From: JANMJD01 sp963828405
Lineage (GTDB): Bacteria > Actinomycetota > Acidimicrobiia > Acidimicrobiales > Ilumatobacteraceae
Reading direction: 5' to 3'
Length of the DNA: 64,000 nucleotides
NCBI GenBank assembly: GCA_963828405.1
Contig: CAWHEG010000002.1
Span: 62,001-126,000 of the forward strand
A model generated the notes under the pieces. The model ran no database searches, was not told the DNA's origin, and was given only the letters and a program-made list of their open reading frames with translations. The position numbers and the translations under genes are program-made. This document shows, in pieces, positions 7,304-16,496 of the stretch; position 1 is the first letter of the stretch; every line of letters starts with the position of its first letter.

Positions 7304-9628
7304 GTGAGCACGCCCGACGTCGGACTGGAGCGGTTCGCCATCCCATTCATCGTCTGCGTCGTCGCCATCGGGGCCGCGTCGAGCCCGGGCGAGCCCACGG
7401 GCCACCCGGTGACGGACCTCGTGTTCCGGGCCGCACTCGCCGTCGCCGTCACCTGGTCGGCGGCCCGTGCCCCGGCGTCTGTCGTGTTCGCAACCACCGG
7501 CCTGCTCGGTGTCGCCGGTCTGGACAGGCCGCTGGTCGGCCTCGGGCTGCTCGGCGCGGCCGGCGTGCTGGCCGTCGCCGATTGGCAGCGCCGCACGGTC
7601 GACCCGGCACTCACCGCCTCGGTGGGCGGGCTGAGCGTGCTCGGATCGTTCCACCTTCCCCAGCTGGCGTTCTTCGGCGGCTCGGCCCTCATCGGTGGCA
7701 TCGCCGCCGCAGTGACGATCGCCGCCGGTCTCAGCGGTCGCCCGTCGGGCACCCGGCGCCGCGTGACGCGGGTGGCGATGGCCATCGGCATCGGCATCGG
7801 GGTGATCGCCGTCGGCAGTGCAGTCAGCTTCACCATCGCGGTTGCGCAGGCCGGCAAGGCGCAACGCCACCTGCGCGCCGCCCTCGAGGCGACCAACGGG
7901 GGCCAGCTCGACGCGGCGACGGACAAGCTCGCCCTGGCCAGTGCCGACGTCCGGGCGGCCCGCCGCGCCCTGCACGCCCCGTGGGGCCGGGCGGGCGAGC
8001 TGCTCCCGATCGTCGCCCAGCATCGCAGCGTGGCCGTCGAACTCGCCGACAGCGCGGATCAGGCGGTCGCCGTCGCCCTCGCCGCCGCCCGAGCGACCGA
8101 CCTCGACCAGCTCAAGATGAAGGGTGGCCGGGCCGACATCGACGGGATCACCGGTCTGCTCGAGCCGTTGGACACCCTCGCCGATTCGCTCGACGGGATC
8201 CGCGGCCAGCTCGCCGCGTCCCGCCCGGGTTGGATCGTCGCTCCCCTCGAACGCCGCATCGCCGGGGCGACCGACGATCTCGATCAGGGCCGGCGCCAGT
8301 TGGCCAACCTGATCGAGGTCGTCCGTCTCGCCCCCGATCTGCTCGGCGGTACGGCGGACCGGCGCATCCTCGTGGCCTTCCTCACCCCGTCGGAGGCCCG
8401 ACCGCTGGGCGGCCACATGGCCAACTACGGGGAACTGACGATCTCCGACGGCCGGCTCGGGCTGTCGGGGTTCGGCCGGGCGAGCGATCTGATCGCGGCG
8501 AACGCCGATCCGGCCACACGGGTGCTCTCGGGTCCGGAGCCGTACCTCACCCGCTACGGTCCGTTCGGGGCGGGGGGCTCGGGCGCGCCGGCCGGCCCGG
8601 ACTGGTGGCTCGATGTGACCATCTCACCGGACTTCCCGAGCGTCGCTCAGGTGATGTCGGAGCTGTACACCAACGCCACCGGCCGAACGGTCGACAACGT
8701 GATGACCATCGATCCCACGGGGTTGGCCGGGTTGCTCTCGATCACCGGGCCGATCCACGCCTCCGGGTTCGCCGAGGAGATCACCGCCGACAACGTCGTC
8801 CAGCTCCTCGAACACGACCAGTACGCCCTGTTCGGCCGGGAGGGTCGGGAGGAGCGGGTCGAGTTCCTCGGCGATGCCGGCCGGGCCACGTTCGACGCCC
8901 TCTTGGCGCGGCGCCGCCTCGACCCGGTGGTCCTGGTCAAGCACCTCGCCCCCGCAGTGACCGGCGGTCACCTGATGATCTGGTCGGCCCACCCCGCCGA
9001 GCAGGCGCTGTTCTCCGAGCTCAACGCCTCCGGTGGGTTCACCCGCACCGACACGTCGGCCGACTCGCTCGCCGTCACCTCGCTGAACTCGGGCGCCAAC
9101 AAGACCGACGCCTTCCTGACCCGGTCGGTGCGTTACGAGGCGGTCGTCGACGATGCGACGGGAGAGCTCACGGGCAGCGTGACGGTCACGCTGATCAACG
9201 ACGCGCCGGCGTCCGGGCTGCCCTTCCACGTCATCGGCAACTCGGTCGACGAACCACTCGGTTCGAACCGCAGCTACCTCACGCTGTACCGCGGGGGCGG
9301 GGTCACCTCGATGACCGTCGACGGCCGGGCGGTGGCGCCGGCCACGGGCACCGAGCTCGGATGGAACTACGCCGAGTACCGCCTGACCCTGCCGCCCGGC
9401 AGCACGACCGTCGTGCGCTACGAGGTCACCGACCGGGTCGACCCGTCCATGCCCTACCGGCTCCGGGTGCGATCGCAGCCGCTGGCCAACCCCGAGCACC
9501 TCACCGTCGCCGTCCACCTCGCCTCGGGCGGCCTGCTCGCCTCCTACGACGGGGTCGTCGACCACACGATGATCATCCAGGGCATGGTCGAGGCGCTCGG
9601 GCCGAACGGGCCTGCCGACAAGACCTGA
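7304..9628 (+). CDS. DUF4012 domain membrane-anchored protein
   Basis: A 774-residue protein starting at GTG 7304. The first roughly 190 residues hold several hydrophobic segments, including one near GIGIGVIAVGSAVSFTIAVA. A helical region rich in Ala, Asp and Leu follows. The large C-terminal extracellular part contains the DUF4012 hallmark: RILVAFLTPSEARPLGGHMA and then the GELTISDGRLGLSGF strand. DUF4012 proteins are widespread in Actinobacteria and often lie near exopolysaccharide or envelope genes; their biochemical role is unknown. Together with the divergent LPXTG protein it may form a small envelope locus. Confidence 0.85.
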   Translation: MSTPDVGLERFAIPFIVCVVAIGAASSPGEPTGHPVTDLVFRAALAVAVTWSAARAPASVVFATTGLLGVAGLDRPLVGLGLLGAAGVLAVADWQRRTVDPALTASVGGLSVLGSFHLPQLAFFGGSALIGGIAAAVTIAAGLSGRPSGTRRRVTRVAMAIGIGIGVIAVGSAVSFTIAVAQAGKAQRHLRAALEATNGGQLDAATDKLALASADVRAARRALHAPWGRAGELLPIVAQHRSVAVELADSADQAVAVALAAARATDLDQLKMKGGRADIDGITGLLEPLDTLADSLDGIRGQLAASRPGWIVAPLERRIAGATDDLDQGRRQLANLIEVVRLAPDLLGGTADRRILVAFLTPSEARPLGGHMANYGELTISDGRLGLSGFGRASDLIAANADPATRVLSGPEPYLTRYGPFGAGGSGAPAGPDWWLDVTISPDFPSVAQVMSELYTNATGRTVDNVMTIDPTGLAGLLSITGPIHASGFAEEITADNVVQLLEHDQYALFGREGREERVEFLGDAGRATFDALLARRRLDPVVLVKHLAPAVTGGHLMIWSAHPAEQALFSELNASGGFTRTDTSADSLAVTSLNSGANKTDAFLTRSVRYEAVVDDATGELTGSVTVTLINDAPASGLPFHVIGNSVDEPLGSNRSYLTLYRGGGVTSMTVDGRAVAPATGTELGWNYAEYRLTLPPGSTTVVRYEVTDRVDPSMPYRLRVRSQPLANPEHLTVAVHLASGGLLASYDGVVDHTMIIQGMVEALGPNGPADKT

Positions 9629-9638
9629 ACGGCGCGTC

Positions 9639-10682
9639 TCACCGGCCGTCATCGACGCGGGCGATCGACGGGGCGTCGGCGGCCACGACGCCCCGGTCGG
9701 TGATCAGCGAGGTGACGTAGCGGGCCGGGGTCACGTCGAATCCCCAGTTGCGCGCCGGGCTGTCCGCCGGTGCGAGCCGGACGCCGGCGAGTTCGAGCAC
9801 CTCGGCGGGCGATCGCTCCTCGATCGGGATCGAGGCTCCGTCGGGCGTCGCCCGGTCGACGGTCGACCACGGCGCGGCGACGTGGAACGGGATCTCGTGG
9901 GCCGCTGCCGCATAGGCCTTGAGCGACGTGCCGATCTTGTTGGCGACGTCGCCGTTGGCCGCGATGCGGTCGGCACCGACGATCACCAGATCGACCAGGC
10001 CCGTGGCCAGCAGGTGGCCGGCCGCATTGTCGACGACGACCGTGTGACCGACGCCGGCCACCCCGAGCTCCCAGGCGGTGAGCGCTGCACCCTGGTTCCG
10101 CGGACGGGTCTCGCTCACCCACACGTGCACCGGCACTCCCGAGCGATGGGCCAGGTAGATCGGCGCCGTCGCCGTGCCCCACTCGACGCAGGCCAGCCGT
10201 CCGGCGTTGCAGTGGGTGAGCACGTTGACGGCGCGCCTGGCAGTGAGCGCCACCGCCGTGATCAGCGCAAGGCCGTGCTCACCGATCTTCCGGCACGCCT
10301 CGACATCCTCGTCGGCCATCCCCGTCGCCCGCGTCCGGGCCGCCTCGGCACGGGCCGACGGCTCGACCGGGGTCAGGGCAACGAGCATCCGCTCCAGCGC
10401 CCAGCGCAGATTCACGGCGGTCGGGCGGGTGGCCCCGAGCCGGAGCGCCGCCCGACGCAGACCGGCGAGGGACGGGTCGTCGGCTGCGGCGAGCGCGAGG
10501 CCGTGGGCGGCGGCGACGCCGATCAGGGGCGCACCGCGCACCGCCATGTCGCCGATGCCAGCGGCGGCGTCATCCACGGTCGACCAGTGCTCGACGACCA
10601 CCGCAGCGGGCAGTCGGCGCTGATCGAGCACGGCGACCCGGGCGCCGTCCCACCAGATCGTGCGCGTCGGGGTGGCATCCAC
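9639..10682 (-). CDS. mtnA: S-methyl-5-thioribose-1-phosphate isomerase (methionine salvage)
   Basis: A roughly 347-residue cytoplasmic enzyme that converts methylthioribose-1-phosphate to methylthioribulose-1-phosphate. It belongs to the eIF2B-like aldose-ketose isomerase family. Signature motifs are present: VRGAPLIGVAAAHG near the N-terminus, the catalytic cysteine in LTHCNAG, the segment ETRPRNQGA and the catalytic aspartate in GADRIAANGDVANKIGT. The GTG at 10682 was chosen because the next upstream start (ATG 10712) would overlap the divergent nuclease gene; ten extra residues remain possible. No other methionine-salvage gene is adjacent. Confidence 0.88.
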   Translation of the reverse strand: MDATPTRTIWWDGARVAVLDQRRLPAAVVVEHWSTVDDAAAGIGDMAVRGAPLIGVAAAHGLALAAADDPSLAGLRRAALRLGATRPTAVNLRWALERMLVALTPVEPSARAEAARTRATGMADEDVEACRKIGEHGLALITAVALTARRAVNVLTHCNAGRLACVEWGTATAPIYLAHRSGVPVHVWVSETRPRNQGAALTAWELGVAGVGHTVVVDNAAGHLLATGLVDLVIVGADRIAANGDVANKIGTSLKAYAAAAHEIPFHVAAPWSTVDRATPDGASIPIEERSPAEVLELAGVRLAPADSPARNWGFDVTPARYVTSLITDRGVVAADAPSIARVDDGR

Positions 10683-10706
10683 GGTCGGTGACTGTAGAAC
10701 GGTGCG

Positions 10707-11240
10707 GTGCATCGGCGGATCCCGGCGGTCCTCGGCCTGGTGGCCCTCACAGCGTGTTCCAGCACATCGTGTGCCGGGGCGACGGGCGGCGAAGGCGCCG
10801 GGAGGTCCGCGCCGACGCCCAGCCGGGTGGCCAACGCGACCTTCGTGCGGACGGTCGACGGCGACACCATCGACGTGCTCATCGGCGACGCCACCGAACG
10901 CGTCAGGCTGATCGGTGTCGACACGCCGGAGTCCGTCAAGCGCGACACCCCGGTCGAGTGCTTCGCCAGGGAGGCCTCGGCGTTCACCACCAGCCTCCTC
11001 GCCCCGGGCACCCCGCTGTACCTCGAACGCGACGTCGAGGCCCGCGATTCCTACGGTCGCCTGCTCGCCTACGTCTACCGGTTGCCCGACGGGTTGTTCG
11101 TCAACCTCGAACTGGCCAGGCAGGGCTACGCGCACACGCTCACCTTCCCCCCGAACGTGGCCCACACCGACGAGTTCGTCGAGGCGACGCGGGCGGCCGA
11201 AGCCGCCGACCTCGGTCTGTGGGGGTCGTGCGGCGGATAG
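10707..11240 (+). CDS. thermonuclease-like (SNase) lipoprotein
   Basis: A 177-residue exported protein starting at GTG 10707. The signal peptide ends in a lipobox (LVALTAC), and a Ser/Gly/Pro linker precedes a staphylococcal-nuclease-like beta-barrel. The SNase motifs VRTVDGDTIDV, VRLIGVDTPES, RDSYGRLLAYVY and VNLELARQGYA supply the usual Asp, Arg and Glu residues for Ca-dependent phosphodiester cleavage. A role in degrading extracellular nucleic acid is inferred from the family. It is followed at once by the deacetylase gene (1-bp gap if that starts at 11242), so the two are probably co-transcribed. Confidence 0.85.
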   Translation: MHRRIPAVLGLVALTACSSTSCAGATGGEGAGRSAPTPSRVANATFVRTVDGDTIDVLIGDATERVRLIGVDTPESVKRDTPVECFAREASAFTTSLLAPGTPLYLERDVEARDSYGRLLAYVYRLPDGLFVNLELARQGYAHTLTFPPNVAHTDEFVEATRAAEAADLGLWGSCGG

Positions 11241-11241
11241 C

Positions 11242-12087
11242 GTGACCGGGGTGAGCGTGCTCAACGGGCGTCTGGGATACGGCGCCGACGCCAAGCTGGT
11301 GATCATCTCCTGCGACGACCTGGGTCTGTGTCACGCCGCCAACGTCGGGGTCTACCGGGCGATCCGCGAGGGCCTGGCCACGTGCGCCTCGCTGATGGTG
11401 CCGGCGCCCTGGGCGCGCCATGCCGGGGCGACGTACGCCGGCGACGACATCGGGGTCCACCTGACACTCAACGCCGAGCACGACCTCTACCGGTGGAGCC
11501 CGATCACCCATGCCCCGTCGCTGCTGTCGGGCGAGGGCGGGTTCCCACGAACGATCGACGACCTGTGGGAACACGCCGACGCCGACGAGGTGCTGCGCGA
11601 GTGCCGGGCGCAGATCGAGCGGGCGATGGCCTGGGGCCTCGACGTCACCCATCTCGCCCCCCACCTCGGGGCGATCACCCTGCGACCCGAGTTCTTCGGG
11701 GTGTACCTCGACCTGGCGATCGAGTTCCGCCTCCCGATGCGCCTCCCCTCGACGATCACCGAGGAGATGGCCGGCTTCCCCTTCCGCCGGCTCACGGCCG
11801 ACGCCGGCGTCCTGTTCCCCGACCACTTCGACCACACCTGGCGGGCCGGAAGCCGCCAGCGCGTCTACGCGGCGTTCGAGCGCCTGGCGCCGGGTGTGAC
11901 CGAGATCCACGTCCAACCGGTGATCGACACCGCCGAGGTGAGGGCGCTCAGCGACCAGGCCGAGGGCTGGATCGACGATCTGGCGCTGATGGTCGACGAT
12001 CCCGTGTTGGCCCGGGTGGTCGAAGCCAGCGGCGCCGTGCCGATCGGCTACCGGGCGTTACGCGACGCCATGCGCCAGGCGCCCTAG
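11242..12087 (+). CDS. ChbG/HpnK (YdjC) family carbohydrate deacetylase
   Basis: A roughly 281-residue metal-dependent deacetylase. The metal-binding motif ISCDDLGLCHAAN lies near the N-terminus, with the family histidines in DIGVHLTLNAEHD and THLAPHLGAI. ChbG hydrolyses N-acetyl groups from chitooligosaccharides, while HpnK-like members act in hopanoid synthesis; the substrate cannot be read from sequence. Possible starts are GTG 11242 and GTG 11251, both directly after the SNase stop codon. The last 30 bp overlap the convergent SCP2-like gene. Confidence 0.82.
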   Translation: MTGVSVLNGRLGYGADAKLVIISCDDLGLCHAANVGVYRAIREGLATCASLMVPAPWARHAGATYAGDDIGVHLTLNAEHDLYRWSPITHAPSLLSGEGGFPRTIDDLWEHADADEVLRECRAQIERAMAWGLDVTHLAPHLGAITLRPEFFGVYLDLAIEFRLPMRLPSTITEEMAGFPFRRLTADAGVLFPDHFDHTWRAGSRQRVYAAFERLAPGVTEIHVQPVIDTAEVRALSDQAEGWIDDLALMVDDPVLARVVEASGAVPIGYRALRDAMRQAP

Positions 12088-12291
12088 GGCGGCGGCCACC
12101 TCGCCCGAGGCGAGGGCGGCGAGCAGCGGCCCGGTCGGGCCGACCGACTTCAGCCTGCCCTGCATGAAGGCGACCGTCGGATCGATCGCCGCGTCGGCGA
12201 GAGCGACGGTGACCACGACGTCGGCGTCGTCGGGACCCTCGACGAGTTCGTGCTTCTTGGCCACGACGACCCGGTATTGGATCACGGCCAT
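12058..12291 (-). CDS. small SCP2-like sterol-carrier domain protein
   Basis: A 77-residue protein. The stretch DADVVVTVALADAAIDPTV and the end of the protein (KSVGPTGPLLAALASGEV) resemble the strand and terminal helix of SCP2 lipid-carrier domains, in a shortened form. Its ATG shares one base with the TGA of the upstream mycothiol amidase gene, so translation is coupled. Lipid binding is an inference from this weak similarity. Overlaps the convergent deacetylase gene by 30 bp. Confidence 0.6.
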   Translation of the reverse strand: MAVIQYRVVVAKKHELVEGPDDADVVVTVALADAAIDPTVAFMQGRLKSVGPTGPLLAALASGEVAAALGRLAHGVA

Positions 12292-13211
12292 CACGCCACG
12301 CCGGTCAGTTCGCACACGCCGTCGAACAGATCGGCCTCGGGACGATCGGGCGTCGCCGCCGGTCCGATCGTCGACTTGGCGAGCACCCAGTCCTCCCACG
12401 GATAGACCTCGGCCAGTTCGTCGTCGGACAGCCCGAACCACCAGGGCTCGGCCGGATCGACCTGGGTCGCATGGGCACGCAGCGCCCCGGAGCGGGCCCA
12501 CAGGAAGGCCGCCACGTCGATCCGCGTGGTGATCCGATGGTCGTGGTCGGGGCGGTTGAGCCAGTTCTCGTCGTAGGGCGACGAGCCGCGCAGGCGGATC
12601 ATCGCCTCGTGGATGGCCTGCAGCCGAGAACGCGACCACACCGTGTAGTACAGCTTGGTGGGCTGCCACGGCTCGGACTCGGGATACCACATCGGATCTC
12701 CGGCACGCTCGAAGGCGAGCACCGAGATCTCGTGGACCCGCACGTGATCCGGATGGGGGTAGCCGCTGTGGTCGTCGCCGTAGGTGATCACCACCTGGGG
12801 ACGCTCGAGGCGGATGATCTCGACCAGCCGGCCGACGGCCTCGTCCAGATCGGCGGCCTGGAACGACCCGGGGTGCGAGTTGGCCGGCGAATCCTTCATC
12901 CCCGAATCGCGATAGCCGAGCATGACCACCTCGTCGAAGCCGATGATCTCGGCCGAGCGGGCCAGCTCGGCGGGTCGCACGGCCGCCAGCAGTTCCCGCT
13001 CCGCAGCAGGGTCGAGCCCGTGGAAGGGTTGGCCGGGCTCGCGCAGGGCGGGGTTCTGCAGATCGCCCTCCTCACCGCCGGTGCAGCAGACGAGCACCGT
13101 GCGCACGCCCCGGGCATGGTAGAGGGCCAGTGTCGGCGCCCCCTTCGACGCCTCGTCGTCGGGATGGGCATGGACGGTCAGTAGGCAGGGAGGCGCGTCA
13201 CGCAGCGACAT
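12291..13211 (-). CDS. mca: mycothiol S-conjugate amidase
   Basis: A 306-residue zinc amidase of the LmbE/MshB family. It cleaves mycothiol S-conjugates of electrophiles to a mercapturic acid, which is exported, plus glucosaminyl-inositol. The zinc motif HAHPDDEASKGA near the N-terminus, the CCTGGEEGDLQNP segment, MLGYRDSGM and the second zinc histidine motif YPHPDHVRVHE fit Mca better than the deacetylase MshB. The presence of Mca implies that the host makes mycothiol, an actinobacterial hallmark. Translation is coupled to the downstream SCP2-like gene. Confidence 0.88.
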   Translation of the reverse strand: MSLRDAPPCLLTVHAHPDDEASKGAPTLALYHARGVRTVLVCCTGGEEGDLQNPALREPGQPFHGLDPAAERELLAAVRPAELARSAEIIGFDEVVMLGYRDSGMKDSPANSHPGSFQAADLDEAVGRLVEIIRLERPQVVITYGDDHSGYPHPDHVRVHEISVLAFERAGDPMWYPESEPWQPTKLYYTVWSRSRLQAIHEAMIRLRGSSPYDENWLNRPDHDHRITTRIDVAAFLWARSGALRAHATQVDPAEPWWFGLSDDELAEVYPWEDWVLAKSTIGPAATPDRPEADLFDGVCELTGVA

Positions 13212-13254
13212 ATCCCGCGCGACGCTAGCGCCCAGGACCTACGATGGGTCGCTC

Positions 13255-13935
13255 GTGACCCCCTCGAACCCCGCCCGCGCCGGGCACGGATCCGCCCACC
13301 GGGCCCGGTGGGCCTCGTTGTCCCTCGCCGCGGTCGGCGTCGCCGCGCTCGGTTCGTGCGACAACCACGACGGGCGCCAACTCCCCCCGGCGCGGCCCGA
13401 CCAGACCGCCTCGGTGCTCACGACGACCATCGCCCCGGAGACCACCGTCCGCGTCGTCGAGGCCGAATCGGCGGAACTGGCCACCCTCCCGGCAACGACG
13501 TTCGGCATCAGGGCGCCGTGGACCGACGACGGCCAGATCCCCGCCGAGCACACCTGCCAGGGCCAGGCGATCCACGACCAGTCCCCGGCCGTCGCCTGGG
13601 GCCCGCCGCCGGCTGGCACGGTCGAGCTCGCCGTGGTGTTCACCGATTCGACGGACGGCGTGCTCCTGTGGGTGATGAGTGGCATCGATCCGGCCCTCGG
13701 ATCGTTCCCGGCGGGTGTCGTGCCCGCCGGAGCGGTCCGGGCGGTCAACGACACAGGCATCGCCGGTTACCGCGGACCGTGCCCGGCGTCGGGGACCCAC
13801 ACCTACCTGCTCGAGCTTTTCGCCATCGGCCAGCAGCTCGAGCTCGGCGAGGGCACGCCGGCCCGCGATGCGACCACCGCCATCGAGGCGGCGGCCATCG
13901 ACGTGGCGTCCGTCTCCGGGCTCGTCACGGCATGA
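13255..13935 (+). CDS. PEBP/YbhB-like lipoprotein
   Basis: A 226-residue exported protein from GTG 13255. The signal peptide has a lipobox-like LGSC, and a Thr-rich linker precedes a phosphatidylethanolamine-binding-protein (Raf kinase inhibitor-like) domain. Recognisable blocks are DDGQIPAEHTCQG, SPAVAWGPPPAGTVELAVV and GYRGPCPASGTHTYLLELFA. The usual DPDAP ligand-site segment is altered here (FTDSTDGVLLWVMSG), so ligand binding may differ. The function of bacterial PEBP-like proteins is mostly unknown. Confidence 0.8.
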   Translation: MTPSNPARAGHGSAHRARWASLSLAAVGVAALGSCDNHDGRQLPPARPDQTASVLTTTIAPETTVRVVEAESAELATLPATTFGIRAPWTDDGQIPAEHTCQGQAIHDQSPAVAWGPPPAGTVELAVVFTDSTDGVLLWVMSGIDPALGSFPAGVVPAGAVRAVNDTGIAGYRGPCPASGTHTYLLELFAIGQQLELGEGTPARDATTAIEAAAIDVASVSGLVTA

Positions 13936-13983
13936 GGCGCTGCGGAGCGGCGAGCGCGTGGCGATGACGTCGCCGCGGCGGCG

Positions 13984-14625
13984 ATGACGCTGAACACCGC
14001 GCTGACCATCGGGGTGCTCGGCTTCATCGGCTACCGGCTCGCCGCCGGTGCCCGGTTCTCGGCCAGCCAGCAGGGCCGGGCCCTGATCGGCGAGATCGTC
14101 CGCGGGATCCGTTGGCGCCACATCTGGCCGGTCCCGTTCGTCGTGACCGGCGTCGTCGTCCTGGCCGCTCTGCTGGTGCACATCCCCGGGCTGTCCTGGG
14201 GGTGGTGGATGGCCATCGGTGGAGCCGGCAACCCGGTGATCGGCTCCACCACCGAGACGTCGGGCACGGTGTGGGAGTGGTTGATCCCGATCACCTTCCT
14301 CGTCCTGCTCCTGCCCGCCCTACCGCTGTTCGCCCACGCCGAGGAGCGCATCTTCCGCCAGGGCGCCCAGTGGTGGCCACCGCGACGGCGGGCATGGATG
14401 GTGGTCAAGTTCGGGCTGGCCCACGCGCTGATCGGCATCCCGATCGGGGTGGCCCTCGCCCTGTCCATCGGGGGCGTCTACTTCATGGCCGTCTACCTGC
14501 GGGCCTGGCGTCAGGAGGCTCGGGAACGGGTGGCGACGCTCGAGTCCACGCGGGCCCACACCGCCTACAACGCCACGATCCTCGGTGTCGTGCTCGTCGC
14601 CGTCGTCGTCGAGGCGCTGGCCTGA
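13984..14625 (+). CDS. unrecognised integral membrane protein
   Basis: A 213-residue protein with about five hydrophobic segments (for example LTIGVLGFIGYRLA, FVVTGVVVLAALLV, ITFLVLLLPALPLF and ATILGVVLVAVVVEAL). A charged cytoplasmic stretch around HAEERIFRQGAQWWPPRRRAW lies between them. I do not recognise the family. It lies 28 bp upstream of the rhomboid gene on the same strand and may be co-transcribed with it. Good codon bias supports a real gene. Confidence 0.65.
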   Translation: MTLNTALTIGVLGFIGYRLAAGARFSASQQGRALIGEIVRGIRWRHIWPVPFVVTGVVVLAALLVHIPGLSWGWWMAIGGAGNPVIGSTTETSGTVWEWLIPITFLVLLLPALPLFAHAEERIFRQGAQWWPPRRRAWMVVKFGLAHALIGIPIGVALALSIGGVYFMAVYLRAWRQEARERVATLESTRAHTAYNATILGVVLVAVVVEALA

Positions 14626-14653
14626 TGCCGGGCGATATCGTCATCGCTCGATC

Positions 14654-15511
14654 ATGAGCTCGCTGCCTCCCCCTCCGGCGCTCCACTGCGTCCGTCATCC
14701 CGACCGCGAGACCGGCAGGCTGTGCACCCGCTGCGGCCGCCCGGCCTGTGGCCAGTGCCTCGTGCAGGCGGCCGTCGGCTCGCATTGCGTCGATTGCGTC
14801 AGGGCGGCCACCCCACCGGCCGCGGTGCGGTTGCGACGCTGGAACGCCACCCAGACGGCGCCGGTCACCAAGGCGTTCCTCATCGCCAACCTGCTCGTGT
14901 TCGTCTACCTGGTCGCCCGCGATGCCAACGCGGCCGGCGGTGCCGTCTCGCGTGGAACGTTGTCGCTCGGCCTCGCCCGCGGCTACATCGCCGACGGTGA
15001 GCTGTACCGCCTGGTCACCAGCGGATTCATCCACTTCGGGCTGATTCATCTGGCGTTCAACTGCCTCGCGCTGTGGAACGTCGGCCAGATGCTCGAGCCG
15101 GTGGTCGGCCAGCTCGAGTTCGGCCTCCTCTACGTCGCCTCGCTGCTCGCCGGATCGGCCGGCGCGCTGATCCTCGAGAAGCCCGAGGTGTTCGGACGGG
15201 CCCCGATCACCGGCGGTGCCTCCGGGGCGGTCTTCGGGCTCTTCGGGGCGACCGCGGTCGTGCTCAAGCGGCGCGGGATCAACCCGTTCCAGACCTCGAT
15301 CGGCACGATCCTGATCATCAACCTCGCTCTCACCTTCGGCATCAGCGGCATCTCGATCGGCGGTCACATCGGCGGTCTGATCGGTGGCGGACTGTGCGGA
15401 CTCGTGCTCGGCGGGCCGCGCCACCGCCAGCCGCCGGCGTGGGTACGTCGGGCCGTGCCCATCGGTGTGGCGATCGCCTCGGTGGCGATCGGCGTGGCCG
15501 TCTCGCACTGA
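14654..15511 (+). CDS. rhomboid-family intramembrane serine protease with N-terminal zinc ribbon
   Basis: A 285-residue membrane protease. Residues 12-48 contain a B-box-like Cys/His cluster (CVRH, CTRC, CGQC, CVDC), typical of actinobacterial rhomboids. Six transmembrane segments follow. The catalytic dyad is Ser190 in TGGASGAVFG and His238 in GGHIGGLIGG. The family cleaves single-pass membrane proteins within or near the bilayer; substrates here are unknown. The ATG at 14654 is preferred over earlier in-frame codons, which would overlap the preceding gene. Confidence 0.88.
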   Translation: MSSLPPPPALHCVRHPDRETGRLCTRCGRPACGQCLVQAAVGSHCVDCVRAATPPAAVRLRRWNATQTAPVTKAFLIANLLVFVYLVARDANAAGGAVSRGTLSLGLARGYIADGELYRLVTSGFIHFGLIHLAFNCLALWNVGQMLEPVVGQLEFGLLYVASLLAGSAGALILEKPEVFGRAPITGGASGAVFGLFGATAVVLKRRGINPFQTSIGTILIINLALTFGISGISIGGHIGGLIGGGLCGLVLGGPRHRQPPAWVRRAVPIGVAIASVAIGVAVSH

Positions 15512-15650
15512 GCGACGCTCGGCGAAGTCGCCCTCCCGGGTCGGGCCCGCCATGCCGCAAGGGGGCAGCGAACCCTGACACAGGCCGCACCTAGATTGAT
15601 CTCATCGGCTTCCCCCGCCCTCAGACGCCCGCCGCTGCCGGGAGGCCCCC

Positions 15651-16079
15651 ATGCCCACAGTCCCCCCGCGTCCCCCGACGCCCTGCTTTGCGCCCCGGTC
15701 GCTCGGTGCCGGCTTCGACCTCCTCGAGTTCGCCTCGTCGATGATCGAACCGACCGAACCGAGCACGCTGGCGCTCACCTTCGATGACTGGGGGGCGCCG
15801 CGACACGCGGTAGTGGTCACGGGCACCCCCACCCCCGACGCCGTCCACGACGTCGCCGACCTGCTCGAACGGTCCCTGGCCGATCGCCCCGAGCTCGGAG
15901 CGCTGGTCATCGTGTCGGTGCGACCCGGGCATCCGTGCGAATCGCTCGACGTCGATCGGCTGCTCGACCTGACCAGCCGATTCGACGAACGGGGCGTCGA
16001 GTTGCTCGAGTGGTGGATCTGGTCGGGGGCGACGCGCACTCCGATGCGCCAGGCCTGCGGCCTCCCCAGCCGCTGGTGA
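15651..16079 (+). CDS. conserved-looking hypothetical protein, 142 aa
   Basis: The ATG at 15651 is preceded by a GGGAGG ribosome site. The product is soluble and acidic. An alternating beta/alpha pattern (TLALTFDDWG, AVVVTGTPTPDAVHDVADLLERSL, GALVIVSVRPG) suggests a small alpha/beta fold that could handle a regulator or enzyme fragment. The family is not recognised. Codon bias matches the host genes on either side. Confidence 0.6.
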   Translation: MPTVPPRPPTPCFAPRSLGAGFDLLEFASSMIEPTEPSTLALTFDDWGAPRHAVVVTGTPTPDAVHDVADLLERSLADRPELGALVIVSVRPGHPCESLDVDRLLDLTSRFDERGVELLEWWIWSGATRTPMRQACGLPSRW

Positions 16080-16119
16080 CGCGCTCCCGCCGGTGCGGCC
16101 CGAGGTGCCCGGGCCTCAG

Positions 16120-16413
16120 TCAGTCCACCGCCGGCGTCGCCCGGCGCGCGGCCGGGCTCATCCGCAAGCCGGCCAGCCGCAGCCGCCGAACCAGCTCGCG
16201 TGACTCCACGACCACGGCGCCCGCGGCGATCGCCGATGGCCGCCACTCCTCGGGAACGTCGTAGTGGTCGCCGTGGAACCCCCTCCGAGGAATGCCGATC
16301 AGCTCGGCCACCACGTGCAGCTCGTCGAAGTTGTCGTCGCTGACCATGTGGCACCACAAACGCTCGCGGTGCCACCAGCGTGGTTCGTCGATCAGCACGG
16401 TCACGGCATCCAT
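16120..16413 (-). CDS. DUF4031 domain protein
   Basis: A roughly 97-residue protein starting at MDAVTVLIDEPRWW; eight further upstream residues are possible, to ATG 16437. It matches the DUF4031 pattern: VLIDEPRWW, then LWCHMVSDDNFDELH, then IPRRGFHGDHYDVPEEW and finally ELVRRLRLAGLR. The family is small, common in Actinobacteria and of unknown function; the conserved His/Asp residues suggest a metal or nucleotide site. It is divergent from the HD phosphohydrolase gene. Confidence 0.8.
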   Translation of the reverse strand: MDAVTVLIDEPRWWHRERLWCHMVSDDNFDELHVVAELIGIPRRGFHGDHYDVPEEWRPSAIAAGAVVVESRELVRRLRLAGLRMSPAARRATPAVD

Positions 16414-16496
16414 CGTCGCGCACAGGGCGGTGTGCAACGATGCCGGTCCGCCCGAGCGCCGCCCTCCAGCGGCGCGCCAGCATAGGCTTGCCCGCC

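Noticed and set aside
13255..14181. Long minus-strand Arg/Gly-rich frame opposite the PEBP-like gene
   Set aside because: Shadow of the lipoprotein and membrane-protein genes; low-complexity composition.
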